Source: an uncultured Lachnospiraceae bacterium (GTDB lineage: Bacteria > Bacillota > Clostridia > Lachnospirales > Lachnospiraceae). From it: 64,000 nucleotides of DNA. The DNA is taken from assembly GCA_946615865.1 (NCBI GenBank), contig CAMOIJ010000004.1, positions 1-64,000 on the forward strand, in the 5' to 3' direction. The number at the start of each line of letters is the position of its first letter. The stretch's first letter is position 1. This document shows positions 1 to 8,217 of this stretch, piece after piece. Position numbers and translations under genes: made by a program. The notes under the pieces are model-generated. The model saw nothing but the letters and a program-made list of their open reading frames with translations. It was not told the DNA's origin and searched no databases.

Positions 1-586
1 CGAAGAGGTCGGTCTCGGTCTCGGTCCTGAATGTGGTCTCAAGGATACCTGCGCGTGAAGCGCCGATGCCTGCGCCGTATGCAAGTGCCTTGTCAAGAGC
101 CTGGCCTGTAGCATCCTGGTAAACAGCTACGAGGGAAGGAGTTCCCTTGCCTGCCTGGTACTCGCTGCGGACAGTGTGACCGGGAGCCTTGGGAGCGATC
201 ATGGTTACGTCTACATCTGCCGGAGGCTTGATCAGACCGAAGTGAATGTTGAAGCCGTGAGCAAACATCAGCATATCGCCGGCCTTGAGGTTGGGCTCGA
301 TGTCCTTCTTGTACATATCGGCCTGCTTCTCATCGTTGATCAGGATCATGATGATATCCGCCATCTTAGCTGCTTCAGCAGTGTTGTAAACCTTGAGCCC
401 CTGCGCCTCAGCCTTAGCCTTGGACTTGGATCCCTCGTAAAGGCCTACGATGACGTTGCATCCGGACTCCTTGAGGTTGAGCGCATGCGCATGGCCCTGG
501 CTGCCGTAGCCGATAATAGCGATTGTCTTGCCCTCCAGTACTGACAGATTGCAGTCTTCCTGGTAATAGATCTTAGCTTCTGACAT
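1..586 (-). CDS. ilvC: Ketol-acid reductoisomerase, N-terminal part (cut by window edge)
   Basis: Converts acetolactate or acetohydroxybutyrate to the dihydroxy acid using NADPH and Mg2+, the second common step of valine, leucine and isoleucine synthesis. About 195 residues are visible, starting [20 protein letters not shown]. The Rossmann dinucleotide motif [12 protein letters not shown] follows at about residues 26-37, and the family-typical [13 protein letters not shown] segment lies near residue 130. The ATG at 586 is preceded by a strong GGAGGAAAG site. The C-terminal knotted domain lies outside the window. It is the last visible gene of the ilv group, 106 bases downstream of ilvN, with a hairpin in between. 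Confidence 0.96.
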   Translation of the reverse strand, partial: MSEAKIYYQEDCNLSVLEGKTIAIIGYGSQGHAHALNLKESGCNVIVGLYEGSKSKAKAEAQGLKVYNTAEAAKMADIIMILINDEKQADMYKKDIEPNLKAGDMLMFAHGFNIHFGLIKPPADVDVTMIAPKAPGHTVRSEYQAGKGTPSLVAVYQDATGQALDKALAYGAGIGASRAGILETTFRTETETDLF

Positions 587-623
587 TTTTTCTTTCCTCC
601 ATAAATATCTTAGTATATCTCCA

Positions 624-648
624 CCGGACCAAACAGTTTCCGGTCCGG
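624..648 (-). promoter_or_regulatory. Hairpin in the ilvN-ilvC intergenic leader
   Basis: CCGGACC at 624-630 pairs with GGTCCGG at 642-648, extended by AAAC/GTTT with a two-base bulge. There is no following T-run, so it does not look like a terminator. An mRNA-stability or processing element ahead of ilvC is the likeliest role (inference). Confidence 0.4.
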
Positions 649-692
649 ACAGAAAACCATGTTGAGGCTCTTTAAATGAGCCGCTGTGCCTC

Positions 693-1214
693 TCAGACGA
701 GCTTGTCCAGATAGATGACGTTCTTGGTTCCTCTTCCAAGACCCGCTACGCCCGTTCTTGCGAGCTCCAGGATCTCGTAGCCGCTGACAAGCTTCAGGAA
801 CGCATCGACTTTGCCGGAGTTTCCTGTAACTTCGATCATAAGGCTCTCATTGGATACGTCGATGATGTTTCCCCTGAAAATATTGGCGAGAGCGATCACA
901 TTCTCTCTCTGGTCCGCGTTCGCCTTGACCTTGATCATCGCAAGTTCCCTGAATACACTCTCCTCAGGCTTGAGCTCATGTATGTCCCTGACGTCCACAA
1001 GTTTCATAACCTGTTTCTCGATCTGCTCCATGATGTCGTTGTCACCGGATGTCACGACCGTGATCCTGGTGATGGTGGGCTCAGCAGTTACGCCCGCCGT
1101 AATGCTCTCGATGTTGTATCCTCTTCGGGAGAACAGGCCGGAAATACGGCTCAGTACACCTGAATTGTTGTCAACGAGGATCTGGAACACCTTTCTGTTG
1201 GTCACTTCACTCAT
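693..1214 (-). CDS. ilvN: Acetolactate synthase small (regulatory) subunit
   Basis: Regulatory subunit that binds the IlvB catalytic subunit and gives feedback control by branched-chain amino acids. The 173 residues have the expected layout: an N-terminal ACT domain at about 7-80 ([19 protein letters not shown], the GxL-type ligand loop) and the C-terminal ALS_ss_C domain at about 90-165. Length is normal for IlvN/IlvH. It has its own good promoter at 1292-1320, so with ilvC it can form a separate transcript from ilvB and the other small subunit. It is one of two small-subunit paralogues here. Confidence 0.93.
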   Translation of the reverse strand: MSEVTNRKVFQILVDNNSGVLSRISGLFSRRGYNIESITAGVTAEPTITRITVVTSGDNDIMEQIEKQVMKLVDVRDIHELKPEESVFRELAMIKVKANADQRENVIALANIFRGNIIDVSNESLMIEVTGNSGKVDAFLKLVSGYEILELARTGVAGLGRGTKNVIYLDKLV

Positions 1215-1234
1215 TTCATCTTATCCCTTCATAT

Positions 1235-1263
1235 GATGAATCATCTTCATTCATCTGATGAAT
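1235..1263 (-). promoter_or_regulatory. Two adjacent palindromes in the ilvN leader
   Basis: A 7+1+7 palindrome, ATTCATCTGATGAAT (1249-1263), lies next to a 5+1+5 palindrome, GATGAATCATC (1235-1245). Both sit between the ilvN promoter and its start codon. Shared GATGA/TCATC half-sites suggest an operator or a leader hairpin. No regulator is identifiable from the window. Confidence 0.4.
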
Positions 1264-1291
1264 TTTTTTAATGTTTTGCCAAATTGCAACT

Positions 1292-1320
1292 ATTATAACG
1301 CTGTGCTCCCATCAAGTCAA
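1292..1320 (-). promoter_or_regulatory. SigA-type promoter for ilvN-ilvC
   Basis: Minus-strand TTGACT (1315-1320), a 17-base spacer and a perfect TATAAT (1292-1297). It lies between the two small-subunit genes. Confidence 0.75.
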
Positions 1321-1366
1321 ACCCAAAAAGGCCCTGAGAGAGACCGATTTAGCCGGATCCGTACCT

Positions 1367-1855
1367 TTATCTGCCCTGCTCGGAACATTTAAGGAGCGCC
1401 AGAGTGCCGGTCCTCGCGATCTCAATGATGCTGACAGTGCGCAGAGTATCCAGAAAGATCTGCACGCGCTCGGGCGTATCGCACATCTGGATCGTCATCA
1501 TAGTCTTGGACATGTCCACTATTTTGGCGTCCATGATCTCGCAGTTTTCCATGATGTCCTTGCGGTTGGTGCGGTTGTAGCGCACCTTGACCAGCATCAG
1601 TTCCCGGTTGATGCTCTCCGTCTCATCGAAAGTCTTGACCTTGATGACGTCCAGCTTTTTGTTGAGCTGCTTCTCGATCTGCTCAAGAGTCCTGCGGTCG
1701 CCGCTTGATACGATGACCATATTGGAAACATTTTTATCCTCGGTCTCTCCCACTGCGAGGGAGTCGATGTTAAAGCATCTGCGCCAAAACAGTCCCGCGA
1801 CTTTGCACAGAACGCCCGACCGGTTCTCTACCAGTACAGAATAGATTCTCTTCAT
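1367..1855 (-). CDS. ilvN: Second acetolactate synthase small-subunit paralogue (ACT domain)
   Basis: The 162-residue protein has the same two-part plan as the neighbouring IlvN: an ACT domain at about 4-76 (YSVLVENRSGVLCKVAGLF, then RCFNIDSLAVGETED), followed by a shorter C-terminal domain. The two paralogues are clearly divergent. It starts 47 bases downstream of ilvB and is probably cotranscribed with it, so this copy may be the dedicated partner of IlvB here. The ATG at 1855 follows a GGGGAAACAG stretch. Which paralogue carries valine sensitivity cannot be told from sequence. Confidence 0.85.
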   Translation of the reverse strand: MKRIYSVLVENRSGVLCKVAGLFWRRCFNIDSLAVGETEDKNVSNMVIVSSGDRRTLEQIEKQLNKKLDVIKVKTFDETESINRELMLVKVRYNRTNRKDIMENCEIMDAKIVDMSKTMMTIQMCDTPERVQIFLDTLRTVSIIEIARTGTLALLKCSEQGR

Positions 1856-1902
1856 ACCTGTTTCCCCTTTGTATTATCCGATTGAGTCACCATTTTGCCG
1901 GA

Positions 1903-3567
1903 TCAAACTACCAGTTTGGGATCGATGATCACTTCAAGCAGCGTAGCCTCGTCATCCGAGAGGAAATCCTCAATGCCGCTGTCCATATCTTCCACCGCGG
2001 CGATCTGCAGATAGCGGATTCCGTAGGCGTCCGCGAGCTTTCTGAAATCCGGAATGGAGTCGCCCAGGTCTATGACCGAATAGCGGTCCTGATAGGTAAA
2101 GTGCTGATACTGGCGCACCAGGCCCAGGACATTGTTCCTTAGTACAACGATCTTGACCGGAACCTTGTACTGCTTCATGGTCGCAAGTTCCATCATCGTC
2201 ATCTGGAAGCCGCCGTCGCCGCACACTGCCACGACCTGACGGTCCGGCGCGGCGAGTTTGGCGCCCAGCGCCGCGGGAACGGAATATCCCATTGTCCCCA
2301 TGCCGCCGCTGGTAAGGAAGCGTCCGTTCTCCTTGATAACACAGTTCGCGCAGGACCAGAGCTGGTTCTGTCCCACGTCTGCCACATAGACAGCGTTGTC
2401 ATTCATGGCTCTGGACAGGCGCTTTATAAAGATCTCCGGGTTGACCGTAAGGGCGTTGATCTCCTCCTCGGTCATTGTGGAAGAATACATGTGGCGCTTT
2501 CTGCGGGACGCGTTCTGCGTGTCGTCCTTGTAGCCGTCGAGTTTGTCGATCCACAGCGAGTGATCCACAGAGATCTCCGCCTTGTTGAACTCTTCAAAAA
2601 CATGTTTGATATCGCCGACCAGCGGGATCGTGGGACCGGCGTTCTTGCCGATCTCCGCGGGGTCGACGTCAATATGCACCAGAACTTTATTCTCTGTGAT
2701 CAGATCGGGCTGGCTGAAAGACCTGTCCGCTACTCTCGCGCCGACCATGATGATCATGTCCGCGTCGTTCATGGCCCTGTTGCCATAGGCCTGGCCGTTA
2801 TTGCCCACCATACCGTAAAAGAGGAAATGGTTGGTGGGAAGGACGCCCAGTCCCATCATGGTGCACACCACGGGAATATCCTTCTCCTCCACAAATCTGC
2901 GCACTTCTTCTTTGGCGCCGCTGCTCAGGTGCACGCCGCCGCCGACGCAGATAATAGGCCGTTTGGCCTTCTGGAGCTCTTTGATCACTTTTTTGATCTG
3001 GACCGCATGTCCCATCACTGTGGGCTTATAGGTCCGGATGCTGACACTCTCGGGATACGCGAATTTGCGGATCTCCGCTTTCTGCACATCGATCGGGATA
3101 TCGATGAGGACAGGTCCCTTTCTGCCGGTGCTGGCAATGTGGAAGGCCTCTTTCATGATCCTGGGGACATCCGAAGCTTTGCGCACGATATAGCTGAACT
3201 TAACGAAGGACTCGCAGGCCCCGGATACATCGACCTCCTGGAAAACGTCGCTTCCCATAAGGCCGCTGTCCACCTGACCGGTGATGCAGACCAAAGGAAT
3301 GCTGTCCGCGAAAGCTGTGGCGATCCCCGTGATCAGATTGGTCGCGCCGGGACCGCTCGTGACAACGGCGACGCCGACCTTGCCCGAGATCCTGGCATAC
3401 CCGCTGGCCTCGTGTGCCGCGTTCTGCTCCTGTCTCACCAGGATGGTCTTGATATTGGTATTCAAAATGCTGTCATAGAAAGGACAGATGGCGACTCCGG
3501 GATATCCGAAGACGTATTCTACCCCTTCAGCCTCAAGACATTTCACAATTGCATCCGCTGCTATCAT
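1903..3567 (-). CDS. ilvB: Acetolactate synthase large (catalytic) subunit
   Basis: ThDP-dependent condensation of two pyruvates, or pyruvate plus 2-oxobutyrate, to acetohydroxy acids. The 554 residues show the N-terminal pyrimidine-binding domain with the catalytic glutamate in VRQEQNAAHEASGYAR (about 44-59), the central domain, and the C-terminal ThDP/Mg site GDGGFQMTMMELATMKQY (about 445-462). The ATG at 3567 has a clean AGGAGGAACACAG upstream. Biosynthetic use is supported by the adjacent small subunits and ilvC. A catabolic AlsS-type enzyme would not need small subunits. Confidence 0.95.
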   Translation of the reverse strand: MIAADAIVKCLEAEGVEYVFGYPGVAICPFYDSILNTNIKTILVRQEQNAAHEASGYARISGKVGVAVVTSGPGATNLITGIATAFADSIPLVCITGQVDSGLMGSDVFQEVDVSGACESFVKFSYIVRKASDVPRIMKEAFHIASTGRKGPVLIDIPIDVQKAEIRKFAYPESVSIRTYKPTVMGHAVQIKKVIKELQKAKRPIICVGGGVHLSSGAKEEVRRFVEEKDIPVVCTMMGLGVLPTNHFLFYGMVGNNGQAYGNRAMNDADMIIMVGARVADRSFSQPDLITENKVLVHIDVDPAEIGKNAGPTIPLVGDIKHVFEEFNKAEISVDHSLWIDKLDGYKDDTQNASRRKRHMYSSTMTEEEINALTVNPEIFIKRLSRAMNDNAVYVADVGQNQLWSCANCVIKENGRFLTSGGMGTMGYSVPAALGAKLAAPDRQVVAVCGDGGFQMTMMELATMKQYKVPVKIVVLRNNVLGLVRQYQHFTYQDRYSVIDLGDSIPDFRKLADAYGIRYLQIAAVEDMDSGIEDFLSDDEATLLEVIIDPKLVV

Positions 3568-3616
3568 CTGTGTTCCTCCTGATATCAGTTCCGCACCGCG
3601 GAAAGGTCGTCGTCTT

Positions 3617-3651
3617 AAAACAATGCCTGCAGTTTCATACTACAGGCATTG
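3617..3651 (-). terminator. Hairpin terminator after tyrS
   Basis: CAATGCCTG at 3621-3629 pairs with CAGGCATTG at 3643-3651, and AGT/ACT extends the stem inward across a wobble pair. On the minus strand it is followed by a short TTTT. It lies 9 bases past the tyrS stop and 50 bases before ilvB, so it separates the two units, perhaps incompletely. Confidence 0.6.
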
Positions 3652-3659
3652 CGCATTCA

Positions 3660-4901
3660 TCAGCATTTGACGAGTTTGAAGCTCTTCTTGCCTCTCTTGA
3701 CGAGCTTGCCGTCCTTAAGGGCATCCTTTGTGAATACAGCCTTGAAATCCTGGACCTTTTCGCCGTCTACGGTGACGCCGCCCTGTATTACGTCTCTGCG
3801 CGCGTCGCCTCTGGATTTCTCCAGGCCTGCCTTTACGAGTATTGTCAAAATATCGACTTCGCCGTTCTCATTAAAATCCTCTGCGGCGAGCACTGCAGTG
3901 GGAACATTGTCCATGCTGCCGGGAGTAGCCGCGCTGAAGAGCGCCTCTGCGCCCGCCTTGGCCTTGGCGGCCTCATCGCTTCCGTGTACCAGAGTGGTCA
4001 GCTCTGTCGCCAGGATCTCCTTGGCTGTGTTGAGCTGAGCGCCCTCCCACTTATCCATCTCGTCGATCTGCTCGAGAGGAAGGAAGGTCATCATTCGCAG
4101 GCACTTAAGGACGTCCGCGTCGCCGATGTTTCTCCAGTACTGGTAGAAATCGTAGGGAGAAGTCTTGTCGGGATCGAGCCAGACTGCGCCCTTCGCTGTT
4201 TTGCCCATCTTCTTACCCTCGGAGTTGAGCAGAAGGGTGATGGTCATGGCGAAAGCGTCCTTGCCGAGTTTCTTGCGGATCAGCTCTGTGCCGGCCAGCA
4301 TGTTGCTCCACTGGTCGTCACCGCCGAACTGCATGTTGCAGCCGTAGGTCCTGTACAGGTTGTAGAAGTCAAAAGCCTGCATGATCATGTAGTTGAATTC
4401 AAGGAAGCTCAGGCCCTTCTCCATACGCTGCTCGTAGCATCTTGCGCGGAGCATCTCGTTGACGCTGAAGCAGGATCCGATATCCCTGAGGAATTCGATG
4501 TAGTTGAGGTCCCTGAGCCAGTCGGCGTTGTTGACCATCATGGCCTTGCCTTCGCCGAACTCGATAAAGCGGCTCATCTGCTTCTTGAAGCACTCACAGT
4601 TGTGGTCGATCTGCTCGACGGTCATCATGGAGCGAAGATCCGTGCGGCCGGAAGGATCGCCGATCATGCCTGTGCCGCCGCCTACGAGCGCTATGGGCTT
4701 GTTGCCTGCTTCCTGCAGTCTCTTCATAAGAAGAAGGGCCATAAAGTGGCCGACATGCAGGGAATCAGCGGTGGGATCAAAGCCGATATAGAAGGTGGCC
4801 TTGCCGTCGTTGACCAGGTCTCTGATCTCGGCGGGATCCGTAAGCTGTGCCAGAAGGCCTCTGGCCTGCAGTTCCTCGTAGATTTTCATGTTCTTTTCCA
4901 T
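3660..4901 (-). CDS. tyrS: Tyrosyl-tRNA synthetase
   Basis: Charges tRNA-Tyr. The 413-residue class I synthetase has the HIGH-type signature HVGH at 49-52, the tyrosine-binding GGDDQW motif, a KMSKS variant KMGKT near residue 232, and a C-terminal S4 RNA-binding domain (SRGDARRDVIQGGVTVDGEK). Length matches bacterial TyrRS. The ATG at 4901 follows AGGAGAAGAAAAAG. It sits 25 bases behind gpsA, so it is probably in the der-plsY-gpsA-tyrS unit. No T-box leader is possible in so short a gap. Confidence 0.97.
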   Translation of the reverse strand: MEKNMKIYEELQARGLLAQLTDPAEIRDLVNDGKATFYIGFDPTADSLHVGHFMALLLMKRLQEAGNKPIALVGGGTGMIGDPSGRTDLRSMMTVEQIDHNCECFKKQMSRFIEFGEGKAMMVNNADWLRDLNYIEFLRDIGSCFSVNEMLRARCYEQRMEKGLSFLEFNYMIMQAFDFYNLYRTYGCNMQFGGDDQWSNMLAGTELIRKKLGKDAFAMTITLLLNSEGKKMGKTAKGAVWLDPDKTSPYDFYQYWRNIGDADVLKCLRMMTFLPLEQIDEMDKWEGAQLNTAKEILATELTTLVHGSDEAAKAKAGAEALFSAATPGSMDNVPTAVLAAEDFNENGEVDILTILVKAGLEKSRGDARRDVIQGGVTVDGEKVQDFKAVFTKDALKDGKLVKRGKKSFKLVKC

Positions 4902-4926
4902 CTTTTTCTTCTCCTAGAAATATATA

Positions 4927-5937
4927 TTACTGCCACTGCAGCCCGCTGCTCTCGATCCTGCCCTCTCGCAGCATCAGATCCTCAACGGCCTGCCCGGGAG
5001 CTTCGTTTCCGAACAGGACCCGGCTCACAGTGCGGATGATCGGGGCCTCCACGTCGTATTTATCGGCGAGCTGAAGCGCCGCCTTAGCGCTGTAAACGCC
5101 CTCTACGACCTGTTTGACCTCCTTCATGGCCTCGTCAGCAGTCATGCCTTTACCGATCAGGATACCGGCTCTGCGGTTTCTGGAGTGCATAGAAGCACAG
5201 GTAACGATCAGGTCGCCGATACCGGTAAGTCCGGAGAATGTCTCCGGCTTTCCGCCCATGGCAATGCCGATCTGGGAGATCTCGGCAATTCCCCGCGTGA
5301 TCAGGGCAGCCTTGGTGTTGTCCCCGTATCCCAGGCCGTCCGCGCAGCCCGCTGCCAGCGCGATAACGTTCTTGAGCGCTGCGCCGACCTGCATTCCAAG
5401 CATGTCGGGGCTTGTATAGACACGGAAATTGGTCCCCATGAATACGGACTGGACATACTCCGCCACTTCCCTGCGGGAAGCGCCTGCCACGATCGCTGTG
5501 GGAAGTCCTGCTCCGACTTCCTCCGCGTGGGTGGGACCGCACAGAACCGCGGCCTCGCAGTGAGGGATCTCCTCTTTGATGACTTCTGTCATTGTCAGAA
5601 GCGTATCCTCTTCAATTCCCTTGGCCACAGATACGATCAACTGGCCGTACCTGCAGTATTTTGCCATATTGGCCGCGGTGCTTCTCGTAAATGAGGAAGG
5701 TACAGCCAGTACCAGCATGTCCTTGTCGCGCATGACCTTCTCGAGGTCCGTGTCCGCCGTCACTGATTCATCCAAAATGACACCCGGAAGCTTGACGGAC
5801 TGCTGATGGGTATTGTTGATCATGTCCACCTCGTCCTGCATAATGGACCAGATCTCCACTTTATGGCCGCATCCCGCCAGATGAGCAGCCAGAGCCGTTC
5901 CCCAGCTTCCCGCGCCGATCATTCCGATTCTAGCCAA
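4927..5937 (-). CDS. gpsA: NAD(P)-dependent glycerol-3-phosphate dehydrogenase
   Basis: Reduces dihydroxyacetone phosphate to sn-glycerol-3-phosphate, the backbone for phospholipids. The 336 residues begin with the Rossmann motif GAGSWGTALA (7-16). The signature segment VGAALKNVIALAAGCADGLGYGDNTKAA, with the catalytic lysine in ALKN, is near 185-212. The start is a TTG at 5937 with AAAGGAG ideally placed. It lies directly upstream of tyrS and downstream of plsY, which consumes its product. Confidence 0.97.
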   Translation of the reverse strand: MARIGMIGAGSWGTALAAHLAGCGHKVEIWSIMQDEVDMINNTHQQSVKLPGVILDESVTADTDLEKVMRDKDMLVLAVPSSFTRSTAANMAKYCRYGQLIVSVAKGIEEDTLLTMTEVIKEEIPHCEAAVLCGPTHAEEVGAGLPTAIVAGASRREVAEYVQSVFMGTNFRVYTSPDMLGMQVGAALKNVIALAAGCADGLGYGDNTKAALITRGIAEISQIGIAMGGKPETFSGLTGIGDLIVTCASMHSRNRRAGILIGKGMTADEAMKEVKQVVEGVYSAKAALQLADKYDVEAPIIRTVSRVLFGNEAPGQAVEDLMLREGRIESSGLQWQ

Positions 5938-5967
5938 CGTCTCTCTCCTTTTGTCAAAATATCGCGA

Positions 5968-6651
5968 TCACTTCTTGCTGCCCAGATCCAGTTTCTCAGA
6001 ATTGGTCTTGAAGAGATAGGTCTTTCTCTCATTTCCGCTCAGAAGTCTTCCGATGTTGGCCCTGTGTCTGTAATAAGCCATAAAGGTAAGGAAGAACTGG
6101 ATCAGGTACATTTCGATCAGGTTGGCCTGGCTGACTGCGCCGAAAACACCCATCTGGCCCTCAATGATCATCTGGATGAATGTGCCGCCGTAGACCATAA
6201 GAGATCCCAGGGACACAAACTTAGTGGTCAGATAAGGGACAAAGAACAGCAGGATGGAACTGGGAATGAAGCTCCAGTGATATCCGAACGCGAATCCGGC
6301 CATAACAGCTACGCCCTTGCCGCCCTTGAAATTCATGTAGAAGGGGAAATCGTGCCCCAGGACAACACCCAGAAACGCCCAGGATTTAAGGAGATATACC
6401 GCTTCGGGGTGGGATTTGCCGAAAAGCGCGCCTACTAAGAGGAGCGCGATCAGGCTCTTGAGCATATCACCGGCAAAAACGATGAGACCTGCCCTGGTGC
6501 CCAGAACGCGGATCGCATTGGTCGTTCCCGCGTTTCCGCTTCCGTATTCGCGGATATCAATACCCTTCATCCTGCCCAGAATGTATGCAGTCTGAAAACA
6601 TCCAAATAAGTAACCGAGTGCCAGACATAAAACTCTAAGTCCGATCATCAC
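5968..6651 (-). CDS. plsY: Acyl-phosphate:glycerol-3-phosphate acyltransferase
   Basis: Inner-membrane enzyme that transfers an acyl group from acyl-phosphate, made by PlsX, to glycerol-3-phosphate. The 227 residues are mostly hydrophobic with five or so membrane spans. The family motifs are present: GSGNAGTTNAIRVLG (about 37-51), GKGVAVMAG (about 109-117), and a late GNxxR-like segment. Length is slightly above the usual 200. The start has GGAGGAAATGTG upstream. Placement between der and gpsA is common in Clostridia. Confidence 0.95.
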   Translation of the reverse strand: MMIGLRVLCLALGYLFGCFQTAYILGRMKGIDIREYGSGNAGTTNAIRVLGTRAGLIVFAGDMLKSLIALLLVGALFGKSHPEAVYLLKSWAFLGVVLGHDFPFYMNFKGGKGVAVMAGFAFGYHWSFIPSSILLFFVPYLTTKFVSLGSLMVYGGTFIQMIIEGQMGVFGAVSQANLIEMYLIQFFLTFMAYYRHRANIGRLLSGNERKTYLFKTNSEKLDLGSKK

Positions 6652-6701
6652 ATTTCCTCCTTTAACCGTTTCTTAATACGGCTTCTTAATGTGTTTTACT
6701 C

Positions 6702-8042
6702 TTATTTTTTATCCTCGCCGCGCTCGCGGACGATGAATTTAAGGGGCGTTCCCCTGAATCCGAAGGCATCCCTGATCCTGTTCTCGAGGTATCTTAAATA
6801 GGAGAAATGCATCAGTTCCTTCGTATTGACAAACAGAACGAAAGTCGGAGGTTTGACCGCCGCCTGGGTCGCGTACATGATCTTGAGCATGTGACCCTTG
6901 TCGCTCGGCGGCTGCTGCATCACGCAGGCTTCACTTATGATCTCATTGAGTACGCCCGTCTGAATGCGCATATTCTGGTTCGCGCTCACCAGGTCGATCT
7001 CGTCATAAAGCTTTACCAGTCTCTGTCCGGTCTGCGCCGAGATAAAGATGATCTCCGCATAGGAGAGGAAGGACAGAACGGAACGGATCTTTTCCGTGAA
7101 CTTCTTCACGGAATGATTATCCTTCTCCACCAGATCCCATTTGTTGACCGCAACGATAACGGCTTTTCCTCTCTCGTGGGCGATCCCGGCGATCTTGGCA
7201 TCCTGCTCGGTTATGCCCTCCTGCGCGTCGATCACGAGGATCGTGATGTCCGCTCTCTCCACAGCGCCTACTGTGCGGACGATCATATATCGCTCGAGGT
7301 TCTCCTTGATCTTATTCTTGCGGCGAAGTCCCGCCGTATCGATAAAGACGTACTCTTTTCCGTCGTGCTTAACTCTGGTGTCGATGGCGTCCCTGGTCGT
7401 TCCCGCGACGTCGGAGACAATGACTCTGTTCTCGCCGATCAGTCTGTTCACGATGGAAGATTTGCCCACGTTGGGCTTTCCTACGACCGCCACATAGACC
7501 GCGTCGTCCTCTTCCTCTTCTCCGGTCCCCGACTTGAAGTATTTCACCACTTCGTCGAGCATATCGCCGATTCCCGTGCGGTTGGCCGATGAGATCGGGA
7601 AAGGATCTCCGATCCCCAGGTTGTAGAACTCGTAGACATCCGCTATCTGTTTGGTGGGGTTGTCTGTCTTGTTGACACACAGTACCACCGGCTTCTGCGC
7701 CCTGCGCAGCATATCTGCCACTCTCATGTCGGAATCCACAAGACCTGTCTTGAGATCCACCATAAATATAATGACATCCGCCATATCGATCGCGATCTGG
7801 GCCTGCTCCCGCATCTGCGAGAGGATGACATCTCCGGAATCCGGCTCGATGCCGCCCGTATCGATCAGCGTAAAATCATAATTCAGCCAGCTGCAGTCAG
7901 CGTAGATCCGGTCCCTTGTCACGCCCGGCGTATCCTCTGTGATGGAGATCTGCCTTCCCGCCAAAACATTGAAGAGCGTCGATTTGCCCACGTTGGGCCT
8001 TCCGACCACTGCCACAATAGGCTTATTTTTTTTCTTGCTCAT
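6702..8042 (-). CDS. der: Ribosome-assembly GTPase Der (EngA), two G domains
   Basis: Essential GTPase for 50S maturation. The 446 residues contain two GTPase domains in tandem with P-loops GRPNVGKST (about 14-22) and GKPNVGKSS (about 187-195), G4 motifs NKTD and NKWD, and a C-terminal KH-like domain from about 360. The ATG at 8042 follows GAAAGG. It has its own promoter and diverges from prs; plsY, gpsA and tyrS follow on the same strand. Confidence 0.97.
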   Translation of the reverse strand: MSKKKNKPIVAVVGRPNVGKSTLFNVLAGRQISITEDTPGVTRDRIYADCSWLNYDFTLIDTGGIEPDSGDVILSQMREQAQIAIDMADVIIFMVDLKTGLVDSDMRVADMLRRAQKPVVLCVNKTDNPTKQIADVYEFYNLGIGDPFPISSANRTGIGDMLDEVVKYFKSGTGEEEEDDAVYVAVVGKPNVGKSSIVNRLIGENRVIVSDVAGTTRDAIDTRVKHDGKEYVFIDTAGLRRKNKIKENLERYMIVRTVGAVERADITILVIDAQEGITEQDAKIAGIAHERGKAVIVAVNKWDLVEKDNHSVKKFTEKIRSVLSFLSYAEIIFISAQTGQRLVKLYDEIDLVSANQNMRIQTGVLNEIISEACVMQQPPSDKGHMLKIMYATQAAVKPPTFVLFVNTKELMHFSYLRYLENRIRDAFGFRGTPLKFIVRERGEDKK

Positions 8043-8077
8043 TATATACCTTTCTGTTTAAATCCATACGTCTCTCT

Positions 8078-8106
8078 ATTTTATCCAATCTGGCCCTCAA
8101 TGTAAA
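8078..8106 (-). promoter_or_regulatory. Promoter for der
   Basis: TTTACA (8101-8106), a 17-base spacer and TAAAAT (8078-8083) on the minus strand, 36 bases upstream of the der start. Confidence 0.6.
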
Positions 8107-8167
8107 CCACGCTTTTGCTTGTATTTCTTCTCTTCTGCCTATAGAATGATATTGAACTGCAGACTTT

Positions 8168-8181
8168 GCGGCTGCAGCCGC
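8168..8181. repeat. 14-bp perfect palindrome in the prs leader
   Basis: GCGGCTGCAGCCGC is fully self-complementary and lies 36 bases before the prs ATG. It could be an operator or a short leader hairpin. Confidence 0.35.
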
Positions 8182-8217
8182 GCACTTCCTGTTGAAAAAA
8201 CTAATGAAGGAGATTTC

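Noticed and set aside
3568-3660. T-box leader upstream of ilvB or tyrS
   Set aside because: Gaps are too short (93 and 25 bases) and show no specifier loop or T-box sequence.
3549-5039. Plus-strand open frame of about 500 residues opposite tyrS
   Set aside because: Antisense to TyrS, low-complexity leucine/valine-rich translation, crosses the tyrS terminator. Not a gene.
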